Shown here piece by piece: positions 8,771-17,891 of a DNA stretch of 32,907 nucleotides (its first letter is position 1; the number at the start of each line of letters is the position of its first letter). This DNA comes from Paracoccaceae bacterium (GTDB taxonomy: Bacteria; Pseudomonadota; Alphaproteobacteria; Rhodobacterales; Rhodobacteraceae), in assembly GCA_022763485.1 (NCBI GenBank), contig JALEGX010000012.1:1-32907 (forward strand), read 5' to 3'. The notes under the pieces were generated by a model. That model worked only from the letters and a program-made list of their open reading frames with translations, was not told where the DNA came from and did no database searches. The translations under genes were made by a program, and so were the position numbers.

Positions 8771-11278
8771 ATGACGACCTATACCTTTGATGCATATGCC
8801 GTTTATTCTTCACGTACGTCGCGCACAATTGTCGGAACGGAAAATGAGCAAAAAGTTCTTTCGCTCGTTGTTCCTGACGGCGAAGGCACCTTTGCGTTGG
8901 AGCAACCGATTGCCCAATCCGGAGTATTCAGCGCCACTATCAACGGTGACTTCTTTCTGCATATCGATGGTGAGGGGGTGCCCACAGGCGAGAGCTACGT
9001 CTTGCTTTTGAACGCAAACTGGCGCGCGGCTTCTGGGGCAATGCAAAACAGCCAATTTGCAATCTTGGCGTTACCCAATTCCTACATACCCGCTTTGGGT
9101 TGGGTCAATGCGGAATACATAGTTCCTATTTCCGGGGCTCCGCTGCCCGAACTTTTCTCGCAGACATCCTTCGAGACCTTCATGAACGGGATTGCCTCCT
9201 ATCCTGCCTTTTTCCCAGGTTTGACTGTTGGTCCGTCGAACTCGCTTTCGTCTTTGACCACTCAGGTCACCGAAAACGACTATGTGGATCTGAACGCCTC
9301 ACCACTCAAGGCATATTCTTCTGGCATTGGCGACGACACGATTACCGGCGCAACCGGCGCAGAAACGCTCGACGGTGGACCAGGAAATGATCTGATAACC
9401 CCCAAAGAACAAATTACAGGCCGCATTCGTTCCGCAGGTGGGGAAGGAAACGACACGCTGATAGGTGGGCGCGGCCAAGATTCCCTAGCTGGGGACGGCG
9501 GGGATGACGAACTGCAAGGCAACGACGGTTACGACCGGCTGGAAGGTGGGGACGGTGATGATACGCTCTATGGTGGCCGCCAAAGTGATACGCTCATCGG
9601 GGGCGCCGGCACTGATTATCTGCTAGGAGGCGAAGGCTTCGATCACTTCGAAGTAGACGACAGCCCGGATCATATTTCAGGGGGAGCGGGTGGCGGCCGG
9701 CTGCTCTATGTTTCGCACACGGATGCGCCGCTCCACATCGATTTCGATCGCGGAATCGTCCCGGGTGTTGCCTCGATATCGAATATTCGCAGCGCCCGCA
9801 CCACGAACCACGATGACATATTGATCGGCGGAGGGTTCGAAGCTCTGGGTGGCGATGACGTGTTGTTCGGCTCGTCAGAAAACGATTATCTGTCTGGCGG
9901 CAGGGGCAATGACACGATCTTGGGCGGAGACGGTTTCGACACAGTACAGATCGTAGCGTCCCTCCGATCCAACAGCGCAATTGTCCACACAGAAGCTGGT
10001 CTCTACATCACTCACGGCGATGAAACAGATTTCATCGGCCACGACATTGAAGAGTTCTTCGCCAGTGACGGGATTTATACTCGTGAACAGGTTCTGGCCC
10101 TGCCGCAAGGCAACATGCCTTTGGTCGAGGGCACCGATGCGTCAGAAACGATCGTGGGCGGCGCAGGCGCCGAAGAAATCAGAGGTGGCAGCGGTTCCGA
10201 CTGGATCATACCAGGCAGCTCGGGGGGCATTCTGGACGGCGGCGCTTGGCGCGACATGCTCGACTTCAGCGCGCAGGCCAGATGGGCCGGCACACGTTGG
10301 GGCGAATACTCACTCGATATCGACCTGACGGCAGGCACCGCCAGAAAAGGTGCCGCCTACTACGATGTTCAGAATTTCGAGCGTGTCACCGGCACAATCT
10401 TCTCTGACCGCTTCGCAGGAAGTCACCGATCGGAAGAGTTCCGCGGCTTGGGTGGCTATGATTGGTTCACCGCTTCCCGCGGGGCGGACACATTGGACGG
10501 TGGCACGGGGCGTGACATGGTCAGTTTCGTGAACTGGACCAGCGCTGCGCAAGAAAGCTATCACGACCCGCTGGATCCTTCGGGCGCTATGCCTGACCCG
10601 ATCACGTTTTCCGGGGTTGTTGTCGATCTTGAAGATCCGTCCAACAACACACATCTGGCCGCGCGACATGAGCTTCGCAGCATTGAGCGCATCACCGGAT
10701 CGACCCGCCAGGATCTGTTCATCGGGGACGAGCGCGACAATGATTTCAGGGGCCTGGGCGGATACGACTGGTTCGTCGGGTCAGCTGGAGGACGGGAACG
10801 CTATTTCGGCGGTTCCGGGCTGGATACTGTCACCTATTTCCGCTCCACCGCGGGGGTCGAAGCAAGCCTGCGCAACGGTCGGGTGATCGACGGTAAGGAG
10901 ACCGGCTTCGGCAGCCGTGGCGATGCCGCACAGGACTTGTACTTCGATATCGAAAACCTTGTCGGCACTGGGTTTGACGATCAGCTTTCCGGCAATTCAG
11001 GTGCTAACCAGCTGTCTGGGCTTGGCGGCGACGACATACTGTTCGGCTATGCTGGCCGCGACAAGCTGCGCGGTGGAACCGGCGACGACACCATCGACGG
11101 TGGCGCCGGTGTGGACTACGCCTATTTCGAAGGCCAGAGCACCGACTATACCGTGATGCGCACAGATCATCGCAATGTGACGGTTGCTGGAGCGGATGGC
11201 ACCGATCAGCTGCAGAATGTGGAGTACTTCGTGTTCGACGATGCGACACTGGAACTCTGGTCTCTGGCTCTGGCCTGA
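8771..11278 (+). CDS. Large RTX-type calcium-binding repeat protein, probably secreted by a type I system
   Basis: 835 residues. The first 170 or so form a domain I do not recognise. From about residue 185 come nonapeptide repeats of the GGxGxDxLx type (GGEGNDTLIGG, GGDGDDTLYGG, GGRGNDTILGG), in several clusters separated by beta-rich spacers, including two copies of FRGLGGYDWF. The C-terminus (GADGTDQLQNVEYFVFDD) is the usual end of roseobacter RTX proteins, with the uncleaved secretion signal last. Such proteins fold on binding Ca2+ outside the cell. There is no N-terminal signal peptide and no type I exporter in the window. The first kilobase looks less GC-rich than its neighbours, and the gene sits inside the cco cluster; both suggest later arrival. 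Function unknown. Confidence 0.9.
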   Translation: MTTYTFDAYAVYSSRTSRTIVGTENEQKVLSLVVPDGEGTFALEQPIAQSGVFSATINGDFFLHIDGEGVPTGESYVLLLNANWRAASGAMQNSQFAILALPNSYIPALGWVNAEYIVPISGAPLPELFSQTSFETFMNGIASYPAFFPGLTVGPSNSLSSLTTQVTENDYVDLNASPLKAYSSGIGDDTITGATGAETLDGGPGNDLITPKEQITGRIRSAGGEGNDTLIGGRGQDSLAGDGGDDELQGNDGYDRLEGGDGDDTLYGGRQSDTLIGGAGTDYLLGGEGFDHFEVDDSPDHISGGAGGGRLLYVSHTDAPLHIDFDRGIVPGVASISNIRSARTTNHDDILIGGGFEALGGDDVLFGSSENDYLSGGRGNDTILGGDGFDTVQIVASLRSNSAIVHTEAGLYITHGDETDFIGHDIEEFFASDGIYTREQVLALPQGNMPLVEGTDASETIVGGAGAEEIRGGSGSDWIIPGSSGGILDGGAWRDMLDFSAQARWAGTRWGEYSLDIDLTAGTARKGAAYYDVQNFERVTGTIFSDRFAGSHRSEEFRGLGGYDWFTASRGADTLDGGTGRDMVSFVNWTSAAQESYHDPLDPSGAMPDPITFSGVVVDLEDPSNNTHLAARHELRSIERITGSTRQDLFIGDERDNDFRGLGGYDWFVGSAGGRERYFGGSGLDTVTYFRSTAGVEASLRNGRVIDGKETGFGSRGDAAQDLYFDIENLVGTGFDDQLSGNSGANQLSGLGGDDILFGYAGRDKLRGGTGDDTIDGGAGVDYAYFEGQSTDYTVMRTDHRNVTVAGADGTDQLQNVEYFVFDDATLELWSLALA

Positions 11279-11286
11279 CACTGCAT

Positions 11287-11316
11287 CAGGAGGTCCGCTC
11301 AGGTGCGGATCTCCTG
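11287..11316. terminator. Hairpin between convergent RTX and LysR genes
   Basis: CAGGAGGTCCGC pairs with GCGGATCTCCTG (12 bp, one G-U pair) around a 6-base loop. It begins 9 bp after the RTX stop and overlaps the LysR-type gene's stop codon. There is no T-run, so the strength as a terminator is uncertain. Confidence 0.5.
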
Positions 11317-12183
11317 CGTCATCTGGCGTCTGAGCCACCGGATGAAATCCCTCAGGATCGGCCTCTGCATCCCCAGACGGGTTACGATGAAGTACCCCCC
11401 GACCTGGTCCTCTTCGAACAGGGCCAGCAACCGGCCTGCCCGAACGTCCGCTTCAACGAAATAGCGGACCATGACGGCCACGCCCTGCCCGTCACGCGCG
11501 CCATCCAGCAACAGATTGCCCGGCAGATGGATCCGGGTCCTCAGCCGCTCCGGCTGCACCCCTCGTGAACGGAACCAATGCGAGGCTTCGGTTGTGCCCA
11601 GTTCCTCGATCCAGGGCAGGTCCAGCAGGTCGGACGGGGTCGCCACGGGGTGCGACCCGATGAGATCGGGCGCCGCCACCACGATCAGCGAGCTGGGCAA
11701 CAGCATCTCGGCCTCCAATCCCGGCCAATCTCCCAGACCATAGCGCAGCGCCACATCCACGCCACCGATCTGCGGATCAACCAGTTCCCCCGTCGGATCG
11801 ATCATCAGATCGGCACCGGGATAGTTGGACCGGAAATCCGCAAGCCGGGGCATCAGCCAATGTGCTGCAAAGGTTGGAGTGCAGGTTACATGCAATGGCC
11901 GGCCAGAGGTCGTTGCGCCCAGGTCCTGCACAGCGGCTCCGATAGCTCCAAAGCCCAGATCAACCGCGCGGGCCAGAAGTTTGCCCTCTTCGGTCAGCGC
12001 CATCGCCCGGCCACTCCGGTCCAGCAATGGCACATCCAGAAAGGCCTCCAGCGCCCGCAACTGCTGGCTGATGGCAGCGTGGCTGACATTCAGCGCCTGC
12101 CCCGCGGCGATGACATTCCCATGTTCGGTAAACGCTGCAAAGGCCCGCAACGCAGCGAGAGGCGGCATCTTCAACCAGTCCAT
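11299..12183 (-). CDS. LysR-family transcriptional regulator, GcvA-like
   Basis: 294 residues. The N-terminal winged helix (PPLAALRAFAAFTEHGNV, then LNVSHAAISQQLRALEAFL) is typical of the GcvA/AmpR branch of LysR regulators. The effector domain follows from about residue 93 (RPLHVTCTPTFAAHWLMPRL, DVALRYGLGDWPGL). It diverges from a 55-residue gene at 12291, 107 bp away, and LysR proteins often control the gene they diverge from. A 17-bp dyad lies directly before its start. The target and effector are unknown. The gene is not part of the usual cco cluster. Confidence 0.9.
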   Translation of the reverse strand: MDWLKMPPLAALRAFAAFTEHGNVIAAGQALNVSHAAISQQLRALEAFLDVPLLDRSGRAMALTEEGKLLARAVDLGFGAIGAAVQDLGATTSGRPLHVTCTPTFAAHWLMPRLADFRSNYPGADLMIDPTGELVDPQIGGVDVALRYGLGDWPGLEAEMLLPSSLIVVAAPDLIGSHPVATPSDLLDLPWIEELGTTEASHWFRSRGVQPERLRTRIHLPGNLLLDGARDGQGVAVMVRYFVEADVRAGRLLALFEEDQVGGYFIVTRLGMQRPILRDFIRWLRRQMTQEIRT

Positions 12184-12184
12184 A

Positions 12185-12201
12185 TGTAATCCTGACTTAC
12201 A
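12185..12201. promoter_or_regulatory. Candidate LysR-type operator (dyad next to the regulator's start)
   Basis: TGTAATCCTGACTTACA is a perfect 5-bp dyad with a 7-base spacer and contains a T-N11-A core, the general LysR binding pattern. It starts 2 bp upstream of the regulator's ATG, a position that fits autorepression. The match is short, so it could be chance. Confidence 0.4.
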
Positions 12202-12290
12202 GAATGGAATTTCTATTGAATCGCATATCCGGACGAAATTGACCAGTCTTCCGACATCACTCCCCGTGGCAAACAGGAAAGGACCAACCG

Positions 12291-12458
12291 ATGCTGCTGG
12301 AAATCTACGCCCGTTCGCTCATGACCGCGTCCCGTGTGGACTGTGTTCCGCCCGCGCCGCGCCGTCCGCGCCAGCCCAAGTGGCGCGCCCTGCTGACCCT
12401 GTTCAGCGGCCGAGCGCACAAGGTCGATCTGGCCCCCTGCTGCCCGGACCAGGCCTGA
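12291..12458 (+). CDS. Small basic orphan protein (55 aa)
   Basis: Starts MLLEIYARSLMTASRVDCVP and ends in a cysteine pair (APCCPDQA). A strong ribosome binding site (AGGAAAGGA) lies 7 bp before the ATG, and most third codon positions are G or C, both in favour of real coding. The middle is Pro/Arg-rich, followed by KWRALLTLFSG, which could form a short amphipathic helix. There is no signal peptide or clear membrane helix. I do not recognise a family. It diverges from the LysR-type gene and is its most likely target. Confidence 0.6.
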   Translation: MLLEIYARSLMTASRVDCVPPAPRRPRQPKWRALLTLFSGRAHKVDLAPCCPDQA

Positions 12459-12468
12459 GAAACGAAAA

Positions 12469-12494
12469 ACCCGCCCACCAGCAGGTGGACGGGT
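12469..12494 (-). terminator. Intrinsic terminator downstream of ccoP
   Basis: On the minus strand ACCCGTCCACC pairs with GGTGGGCGGGT around the loop TGCT (all paired, counting one G-T), followed by TTTTCGTTTC. The T-run lies on the minus side, so it should end the ccoNOQP transcript. On the plus strand the stem has one mismatch and no T-run. It lies about 130 bases after the ccoP stop. Confidence 0.75.
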
Positions 12495-12502
12495 CAGTCT
12501 GA

Positions 12503-12605
12503 TCCCTCTCGGGGTCAAGCAAAGGAAAAGCGGCGTCGGCTCCTCAGGAAACGCGCGAACAGATCGAAAAGCCGACGCCGTTCCCTCGGACCCGGAGGTC
12601 CGAGG
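12503..12605 (-). other. Multi-hairpin element in the ccoP 3' untranslated region
   Basis: Three inverted repeats precede the terminator. CCTCGGACC/GGTCCGAGG (12584-12605) is a perfect 9-bp stem with a UCCG loop on the minus strand, of the stable UNCG type. CGGCGTCGGCT/AGCCGACGCCG (12531-12541 and 12570-12580) is a perfect 11-bp stem with a 28-base loop, followed on the minus strand by CTTTTCCTTT. A weaker GACCCC/GGGATC hairpin with a GAGA loop lies at about 12503-12518. Together with the terminator this could be a processed 3'-derived small RNA or a stability element for the cco transcript. That function is inferred; the pairing is directly visible. Confidence 0.5.
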
Positions 12606-12622
12606 AATTTCTTAAGGTGATG

Positions 12623-13492
12623 TTACTCACCACCGCCCAGCTGGTGGACATAGGCCGACACGGCACGGATCTGTGCTTCGGTCAGACGCTCGTTCCACGC
12701 GGGCATCACGCCATAACGGCTGTTGGTCACCGTTTCGGTCAGCGACGCATAGTCCCCGCCAAACAGCCAGATCGCGTCGGTCAGGTTGGGCGCACCTTGA
12801 TAGATGTCGCCGGTGCCGTCTTCGGCGTGGCACGAAGAGCAGTTGTCTTCGAACACGACCTTGCCGGCTTCAACCTTGGAAGCGTCCTGTGCGTCGCCGG
12901 ACAGCGACATTACGTAGTTGACCACCTGATCGATCTCTTCTTTCTCCAGCAGCTCATCGCGGCCGAAGGCAGGCATTTCCGAATACCGGGCGTCATCGCT
13001 GTCGGTGTTGCGGATCCCGTGGCTGACGGTGGTGTGGATGTCTTCCATCGTACCACCCCACAGCCAGTCGTCGTCCAGCAGGTTCGGATAGCCCTTGGCA
13101 CCCGCAGCACCGGAACCGTGGCACTGAGCACACCAGGTCTTGAACACCGCGGCGCCCGAAGACACTGCATAGGAGTTCAGGTTGGCGTCGGCCGAGATTT
13201 CGGTCAGCTCGGTGGCTTCCAGCTTGGCGTTGATCGGTGCGTTGGCTTCGTTCACCGCATCGATTTCCGCCTGCACGTCTGCGCGGGTCGACCAGCCCAG
13301 CACACCTGCGGTGGCCGAGTTGATCATCGGCCAGGCCGGATAGGCAACCGTGTAGCCGATGCCCCAGACGATGCAGAGATAGAAGGTCCACAGCCACCAA
13401 CGCGGGAGGGGGTTGTTGAACTCTTCGATACCGTCCCAGCTGTGGCCGGTGGTTTCAGGATCATCCTGCTTCAGTTCAGGTTTGTTGCTCAT
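12623..13492 (-). CDS. ccoP: cbb3-type cytochrome c oxidase subunit III (dihaem CcoP)
   Basis: 289 residues. A short cytoplasmic N-terminus ([17 protein letters not shown], the family signature) leads into a membrane helix at about 33-55. A periplasmic part follows with two c-type haem sites, C121-AQ-C124-H125 and C218-SS-C221-H222, and methionines in YSEMPAFG and GVMPAWNE as likely axial ligands. CcoP passes electrons from periplasmic cytochromes to CcoO. It overlaps ccoQ by 4 bp and is the last gene of ccoNOQP. Confidence 0.97.
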   Translation of the reverse strand: MSNKPELKQDDPETTGHSWDGIEEFNNPLPRWWLWTFYLCIVWGIGYTVAYPAWPMINSATAGVLGWSTRADVQAEIDAVNEANAPINAKLEATELTEISADANLNSYAVSSGAAVFKTWCAQCHGSGAAGAKGYPNLLDDDWLWGGTMEDIHTTVSHGIRNTDSDDARYSEMPAFGRDELLEKEEIDQVVNYVMSLSGDAQDASKVEAGKVVFEDNCSSCHAEDGTGDIYQGAPNLTDAIWLFGGDYASLTETVTNSRYGVMPAWNERLTEAQIRAVSAYVHQLGGGE

Positions 13493-13674
13493 GTCCTCGC
13501 CTCCTCGGATGTGGCGGGTTTGTCTTCATGCCGGAAGGGGATGTTGGCGGTGTCGCTGTAGACCCGGCTGCTGCCCGGGCGGAACGCCCAGACAACAACA
13601 CCGATGAAGAAAGCGAACAGGGCCAGCAGCATCCAGCTATCAGCGAATTGTCGCAGAAGCGTATACTGTTCCAT
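13489..13674 (-). CDS. ccoQ: cbb3-type cytochrome c oxidase subunit IV CcoQ
   Basis: 61 residues: [20 protein letters not shown], then [15 protein letters not shown], a single membrane helix with the RPGS motif and a short polar tail. CcoQ stabilises the cbb3 complex, especially in the presence of oxygen. A GTG one codon upstream (13677) is also in frame; the ATG at 13674 is preferred because GGAGG sits 5 bp before it. It lies 11 bp after ccoO, and its last 4 bp overlap the ccoP start. Confidence 0.93.
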   Translation of the reverse strand: MEQYTLLRQFADSWMLLALFAFFIGVVVWAFRPGSSRVYSDTANIPFRHEDKPATSEEART

Positions 13675-13685
13675 CACACCCTCCG

Positions 13686-14414
13686 TTAGCGGCTTGCATC
13701 AGGAGTGAAGGTCGAGAAGTCGACCAGGGTGCCCAGCATCTGCAGGTAGGCGATCAGGGCGTCCGCTTCGGTGATGGCCGGCTGGCCGTCAAAGTTGCGC
13801 ACGTTGACCTTGTCACCATAGCGTTCCAGCAGACCGTCATAATCGCTGTCGGGATCCGCCTGGGCCGCAAAGTCGGCCTGAGCGTTGGCGATCATGTCTT
13901 CGGTGTAAGGAACACCCACGATGGCATTGGTGGCCATGATGTCACCGATGTATTTGCCGTCGATGCGCTTCTTCTCAAGGAAGCCATACTTCGGCATCAC
14001 CGATTCCGGCACGACCGACTGCGGGTCACGCATGTGGTCCACGTGCCAGTCATCCGAATAGCGGCCGCCTACACGCGCCAGGTCCGGACCGGTCCGCTTG
14101 GACCCCCACTGGAACGGGTGATCGTACATCGATTCCGCTGCCAGCGAGTAGTGGCCATAACGTTCGACCTCATCCCGCATCGGGCGGATCATCTGCGAGT
14201 GGCAGACATAGCAGCCTTCGCGGATGTAGATTTCACGACCTGCCATCTCGAGGGGGGTGTAGGGACGCATGCCCTCCACCTTCTCGATGGTGTTTTCCAG
14301 ATAGAACAGCGGTGCGATCTGCACGATGCCGCCTATGGTCACGACCAGGAAGCTGAAGATCAGCAGGAGGGTCGCGTTGGTCTCGAGGATTTTATGTTTA
14401 TCGAGAATTGCCAT
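13686..14414 (-). CDS. ccoO: cbb3-type cytochrome c oxidase subunit II (monohaem CcoO)
   Basis: 242 residues. One N-terminal membrane helix ([19 protein letters not shown]) anchors a periplasmic cytochrome c domain with C68-YV-C71-H72. CcoO passes electrons from CcoP to the CcoN active site. The ribosome binding site AAGGAGGG overlaps the ccoN stop codon, so translation of the two is coupled. Length and motifs are normal for the family. Confidence 0.97.
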   Translation of the reverse strand: MAILDKHKILETNATLLLIFSFLVVTIGGIVQIAPLFYLENTIEKVEGMRPYTPLEMAGREIYIREGCYVCHSQMIRPMRDEVERYGHYSLAAESMYDHPFQWGSKRTGPDLARVGGRYSDDWHVDHMRDPQSVVPESVMPKYGFLEKKRIDGKYIGDIMATNAIVGVPYTEDMIANAQADFAAQADPDSDYDGLLERYGDKVNVRNFDGQPAITEADALIAYLQMLGTLVDFSTFTPDASR

Positions 14415-14428
14415 TGCTCCGGCCCTCC

Positions 14429-16036
14429 TTATTCAGCCGGGACTGCAACCGAAAGGCTGGCTTCTTTAGCCGGGGCCTTACGGACAGTCATCCACAGGTT
14501 GTAGCACATGATGACGGCACCAGCGAGGAACATGACCCCACCCAGACCGCGCACAACGTACATCGGGAACTTGGCGGCCACGGTGTCGGCGAACGAGTTC
14601 ACCAGGAAACCGTTGGCATCAACTTCGCGCCACATCAGGCCTTCCATGATGCCGGTCACCCACATGGATGCCGCGTAGAGAACGATGCCGATGGTGGCGA
14701 GCCAGAAGTGCCAGCTGACCAGTTGCAGCGAGTACAGACGCTCACGCTTCCACAGAACCGGAACCAGGAAGTACAGAGCACCGAAGGTGATCATGCCGTT
14801 CCAGCCCAGAGCACCGGAGTGCACGTGACCAATGGTCCAGTCGGTGTAGTGCGACAGCGAGTTCACGGCGCGGATCGACATCATCGGACCTTCGAAGGTG
14901 GACATACCGTAGAAGCCGACAGAGATCACCATCATACGGATAACCGGGTCGGTGCGCAGCTTGTCCCATGCGCCCGACAGGGTCATCAGACCGTTGATCA
15001 TACCACCCCAGGACGGCATCCACAGCACGACCGAGAACACCATGCCGAGGGTCGAGGCCCAATCCGGCAGCGCGGTGTAGTGCAGGTGGTGCGGACCAGC
15101 CCAGATGTAGATGAAGATCAGCGCCCAGAAGTGGATGATCGACAGCTTGTACGAGAACACCGGACGTTCGGCCTGTTTCGGGATGAAGTAGTACATCATG
15201 CCCAGGAAGCCTGCGGTCAGGAAGAAGCCCACAGCGTTGTGGCCGTACCACCACTGAACCATGGCGTCTTGCACACCCGGCCACAGGATGACCGACTTGG
15301 AACCCCAGATGGACACCGGAACGGTTGCGTTGTTGACCAGGTGCAGCATCGCAACGGTCACGATGAACGACAGGTAGAACCAGTTCGCAACGTAGATGTG
15401 CGGCTCTTTCCGTTTGATGACGGTGCCCAGGAAGACGGCCAGATAGGCCACCCAGACAACGGTCAGCCACAGGTCGACGTACCATTCGGGTTCAGCGTAT
15501 TCCTTGGACTGGGTCCCGCCCAGCAGGTAACCGGTTGCAGCCAGCACGATGAACAGCTGGTAGCCCCAGAACACGAACCATGCCAGGTTGCCGCCCCACA
15601 GGCGCGCGGCGCTGGTGCGCTGCACAACGTAGAACGACGTGGCCAGCAGAGCGTTACCGCCGAACGCAAAAATCACCGCCGATGTGTGCAGCGGGCGAAG
15701 ACGTCCGAAATTTGCGAAACCCTGAGCCCAGTCAAAGTTCAGAACCGGGAAGGCCAGCTGAAATGCGATGAAGGTACCAGCGAGGAAACCCACAACACCC
15801 CAGAAGGCGGTTGCAATCACGCCAGCGCGCACGACGCCGTCGAGATATTCGTTTGCAACAACACCGGCGGGCTTGGGTTCGTCGGTATGGCGCAATGTGT
15901 AGATGAAAAGCCCACCGGACACGAGCATCACGATGATGGCGTGTACCTGGTAAGCCAAATCACGCGCATTGCCTGCTGCGATCGCCGCGAAGACGACCAG
16001 CAGACCAAGCACGATGAGCTTGATGTAATTTGACAT
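14429..16036 (-). CDS. ccoN: cbb3-type cytochrome c oxidase subunit I CcoN
   Basis: 535 residues, about a dozen membrane helices, with the histidines for haem b, haem b3 and CuB in segments such as [31 protein letters not shown] and [12 protein letters not shown]. This is the catalytic subunit of the high-affinity cbb3 terminal oxidase, which reduces oxygen and pumps protons. The start is set at the ATG at 16036 ([11 protein letters not shown]), preceded by GGGACGCAAA. The open frame runs on upstream through the uspA region, but that part is antisense to uspA and is not coding. A perfect FNR box lies 94 bp upstream. Confidence 0.97.
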   Translation of the reverse strand: MSNYIKLIVLGLLVVFAAIAAGNARDLAYQVHAIIVMLVSGGLFIYTLRHTDEPKPAGVVANEYLDGVVRAGVIATAFWGVVGFLAGTFIAFQLAFPVLNFDWAQGFANFGRLRPLHTSAVIFAFGGNALLATSFYVVQRTSAARLWGGNLAWFVFWGYQLFIVLAATGYLLGGTQSKEYAEPEWYVDLWLTVVWVAYLAVFLGTVIKRKEPHIYVANWFYLSFIVTVAMLHLVNNATVPVSIWGSKSVILWPGVQDAMVQWWYGHNAVGFFLTAGFLGMMYYFIPKQAERPVFSYKLSIIHFWALIFIYIWAGPHHLHYTALPDWASTLGMVFSVVLWMPSWGGMINGLMTLSGAWDKLRTDPVIRMMVISVGFYGMSTFEGPMMSIRAVNSLSHYTDWTIGHVHSGALGWNGMITFGALYFLVPVLWKRERLYSLQLVSWHFWLATIGIVLYAASMWVTGIMEGLMWREVDANGFLVNSFADTVAAKFPMYVVRGLGGVMFLAGAVIMCYNLWMTVRKAPAKEASLSVAVPAE

Positions 16037-16129
16037 TTTGCGTCCCTTTGCCTTGTCCCACGCGATTCTTTCGCCGCGCCAGACGGATTTAGACTGGGGG
16101 CTTGATGCAAAACGGGGGGATTTGCTGCT

Positions 16130-16143
16130 TTGATCTGCATCAA
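16130..16143. promoter_or_regulatory. Perfect FNR box between ccoN and uspA
   Basis: TTGATCTGCATCAA is a full match to TTGAT-N4-ATCAA. It lies between divergent ccoN (start 16036) and uspA (start 16232), 94 and 89 bp from their start codons, and could activate either or both. In Rhodobacter the ccoNOQP operon is known to be FnrL-dependent. Confidence 0.92.
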
Positions 16144-16231
16144 GACATGCGCGGCAAATCTGTGAGAGGGATCCAACAGTGACAGGAGGACGCATTTTCG
16201 TCCCGAACCGACGGATTTTAACGAGGATCAG

Positions 16232-17071
16232 ATGGCCTATAAATCCCTGCTGACGATACTTACCGCCCCCAAGACTGCGGTCGCGCCTCTGGCCCAGCTC
16301 ATCGCCCTGGCCGAGCAGCAAGATGCACATGCCGAAGCCCTGTGCCTTGGCGTCGATCGAACCCAGACCGGCTATTACTATGCGGGCGCCAACGCCATGG
16401 TGCTTCAGGAAACCCTGGCCCGCGCCCAAACCGAAGCCGAGGAAGTCCTGGAGGTTGCCAAATCCACTCTGGCAAAATCCGGTGTCCGCTGGTCTGCTGA
16501 GGACGGTGTTGCACAGATCGCCGATCTGGGCCGCCATGTCGCACATCACGCACGGTTTTCGGATCTGGTGGTTGTTGGCCGCCCCTATGGCAAGGATCGC
16601 GGCGCCGAAGCCGAGCCGATCGTAGAGGCCGCGCTGTTCGAAGGGCATGCACCGGTGCTGGTGGTGCCGGACAATGGCCGCACCATCGGGCAGCCCAAGA
16701 CCGTCATGGTGGCCTGGAACGAAAGCGAAGAGGCCATGACCGCCATTCGCAAGGCCCTGCCCTTCCTGAAAGCTGCGGATCTGGTCCGCATCGTGATTAT
16801 CGACCCACCACAGCACGGCCCCGAACGCTCGGATCCCGGCGGAATGCTGTCCCAGTTCCTGGCCCGTCACGGCGTGAACTGTGAAATCGACGTGCTCAGC
16901 AAGACGATGACGCGGGTGTCCGACATCCTGAACCGTCACGCCACGGACACGGAATCGGACATGATCGTGATGGGGGCCTACGGCCACTCCCGCTTCCGCG
17001 AGGCAATTCTGGGGGGCGCCACCCGGAACATGCTGGAACAGGCCAAGGTACCGGTGTTCATGGCGCACTGA
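16232..17071 (+). CDS. Tandem-domain universal stress protein (UspA family)
   Basis: 279 residues with two Usp folds. The C-terminal one carries the ATP-binding signature G-x2-G-x9-G ([18 protein letters not shown], near 255-272); the N-terminal one is degenerate. A gene of about 277 residues occupies the same place between ccoN and fnrL in Rhodobacter sphaeroides (orf277), which supports the assignment. Two-domain Usp proteins near cbb3 oxidase genes are common, but their role is not settled. It diverges from ccoN around the FNR box and converges on fnrL at a strong hairpin. Confidence 0.92.
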   Translation: MAYKSLLTILTAPKTAVAPLAQLIALAEQQDAHAEALCLGVDRTQTGYYYAGANAMVLQETLARAQTEAEEVLEVAKSTLAKSGVRWSAEDGVAQIADLGRHVAHHARFSDLVVVGRPYGKDRGAEAEPIVEAALFEGHAPVLVVPDNGRTIGQPKTVMVAWNESEEAMTAIRKALPFLKAADLVRIVIIDPPQHGPERSDPGGMLSQFLARHGVNCEIDVLSKTMTRVSDILNRHATDTESDMIVMGAYGHSRFREAILGGATRNMLEQAKVPVFMAH

Positions 17072-17075
17072 ACGA

Positions 17076-17110
17076 AAAAGGCGGGAGGCAAAGATGCCGT
17101 CCCGCCTTTT
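17076..17110. terminator. Bidirectional intrinsic terminator between uspA and fnrL
   Basis: AAAAGGCGGGA pairs with TCCCGCCTTTT, with an inner GGCA/TGCC stem closed by AAGA. T-runs lie on both sides, so it should stop uspA transcription from the left and fnrL transcription from the right. Confidence 0.92.
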
Positions 17111-17134
17111 GTTCGTTTGGTGCCGGTTGCCTGA

Positions 17135-17878
17135 TCAGACCAGGAAGCCGCCATCGCTGTCATCGCCGGCTTCATCCATCAGCCGTGGCATGCTGGGCAC
17201 CGTCACGTGGCGTTTGCCTTCCAGCTGGATGACACCGTCCTTTTTCAGGGCAGACATCTGGCGACTTACGGTTTCCAGGGTCAGCCCCAGGTAATCCGCC
17301 ATGGCCTCTCTCGTCAGGGGCAGATCGAACACCATCTCATCCTTGGGGCCATCGGGGCTGAGCGACGCGTCGCGACGCGCAATGATCGCCAGTAGCGAGG
17401 CAATCTTCTCACGCGCGGTCTTGCGCCCAAGAACCAGCATCCATTCCCGTGCTGCATCCAGCTCGTCCAGCGTCATCTCCAACAGGCGGTGCGCAATATG
17501 CGGGGTCCGGCCCATCAGCTCTTCGAACGGCTTCTTGCGAAAGCAGCACATGGTCAGGTCCGTCGTGGCGATGACGTCATAGGCCGCGCCTTCGCGGCCC
17601 GGACGGCCGACAAAGTCGCTGGGCAGCAGAAGACCGACCATCTGTGTCCGGCCATCTTCCATGGTCTGGGTCAGGGTTGCGATGCCTGAGACAACGGACC
17701 CGACGAAGTTCATCTTGTCGCCCGACCAGATTACGGTCTGACCCGCCTCATACGTGCGGTAGTATTTGATGCTTTCAAGCTCCGCGAGTTCATCAACGTC
17801 ACATCTTGCGCAAACGGCACGATGGCGGATCGGACAATCACCGCAATTTGCATGAGCTGTAAGGTTCGGGGCATTCAT
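17135..17878 (-). CDS. fnrL: Oxygen-sensing Crp/Fnr-family regulator FnrL
   Basis: 247 residues from the ATG at 17878. Four cysteines match those known to bind the 4Fe-4S cluster of R. sphaeroides FnrL in spacing: C12, C15, C23 and C111. A cyclic-nucleotide-type beta barrel follows, then a helix-turn-helix with the FNR recognition motif E-x2-S-R (TLETVSRQMSAL), which reads TTGAT. FnrL turns on cbb3 oxidase and anaerobic haem genes when oxygen falls. The frame is open further upstream, but that would remove the box-containing intergenic space with hemN and add residues foreign to the family. An FNR box 14 bp before the start suggests autoregulation. Confidence 0.96.
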   Translation of the reverse strand: MNAPNLTAHANCGDCPIRHRAVCARCDVDELAELESIKYYRTYEAGQTVIWSGDKMNFVGSVVSGIATLTQTMEDGRTQMVGLLLPSDFVGRPGREGAAYDVIATTDLTMCCFRKKPFEELMGRTPHIAHRLLEMTLDELDAAREWMLVLGRKTAREKIASLLAIIARRDASLSPDGPKDEMVFDLPLTREAMADYLGLTLETVSRQMSALKKDGVIQLEGKRHVTVPSMPRLMDEAGDDSDGGFLV

Positions 17879-17891
17879 GAAGCTGTTCCAC

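Noticed and set aside
16037-17068. Open frame continuing ccoN upstream by about 340 codons
   Set aside because: It is antisense to uspA, includes the FNR box and the ccoN ribosome binding site, and adds residues never found on CcoN.
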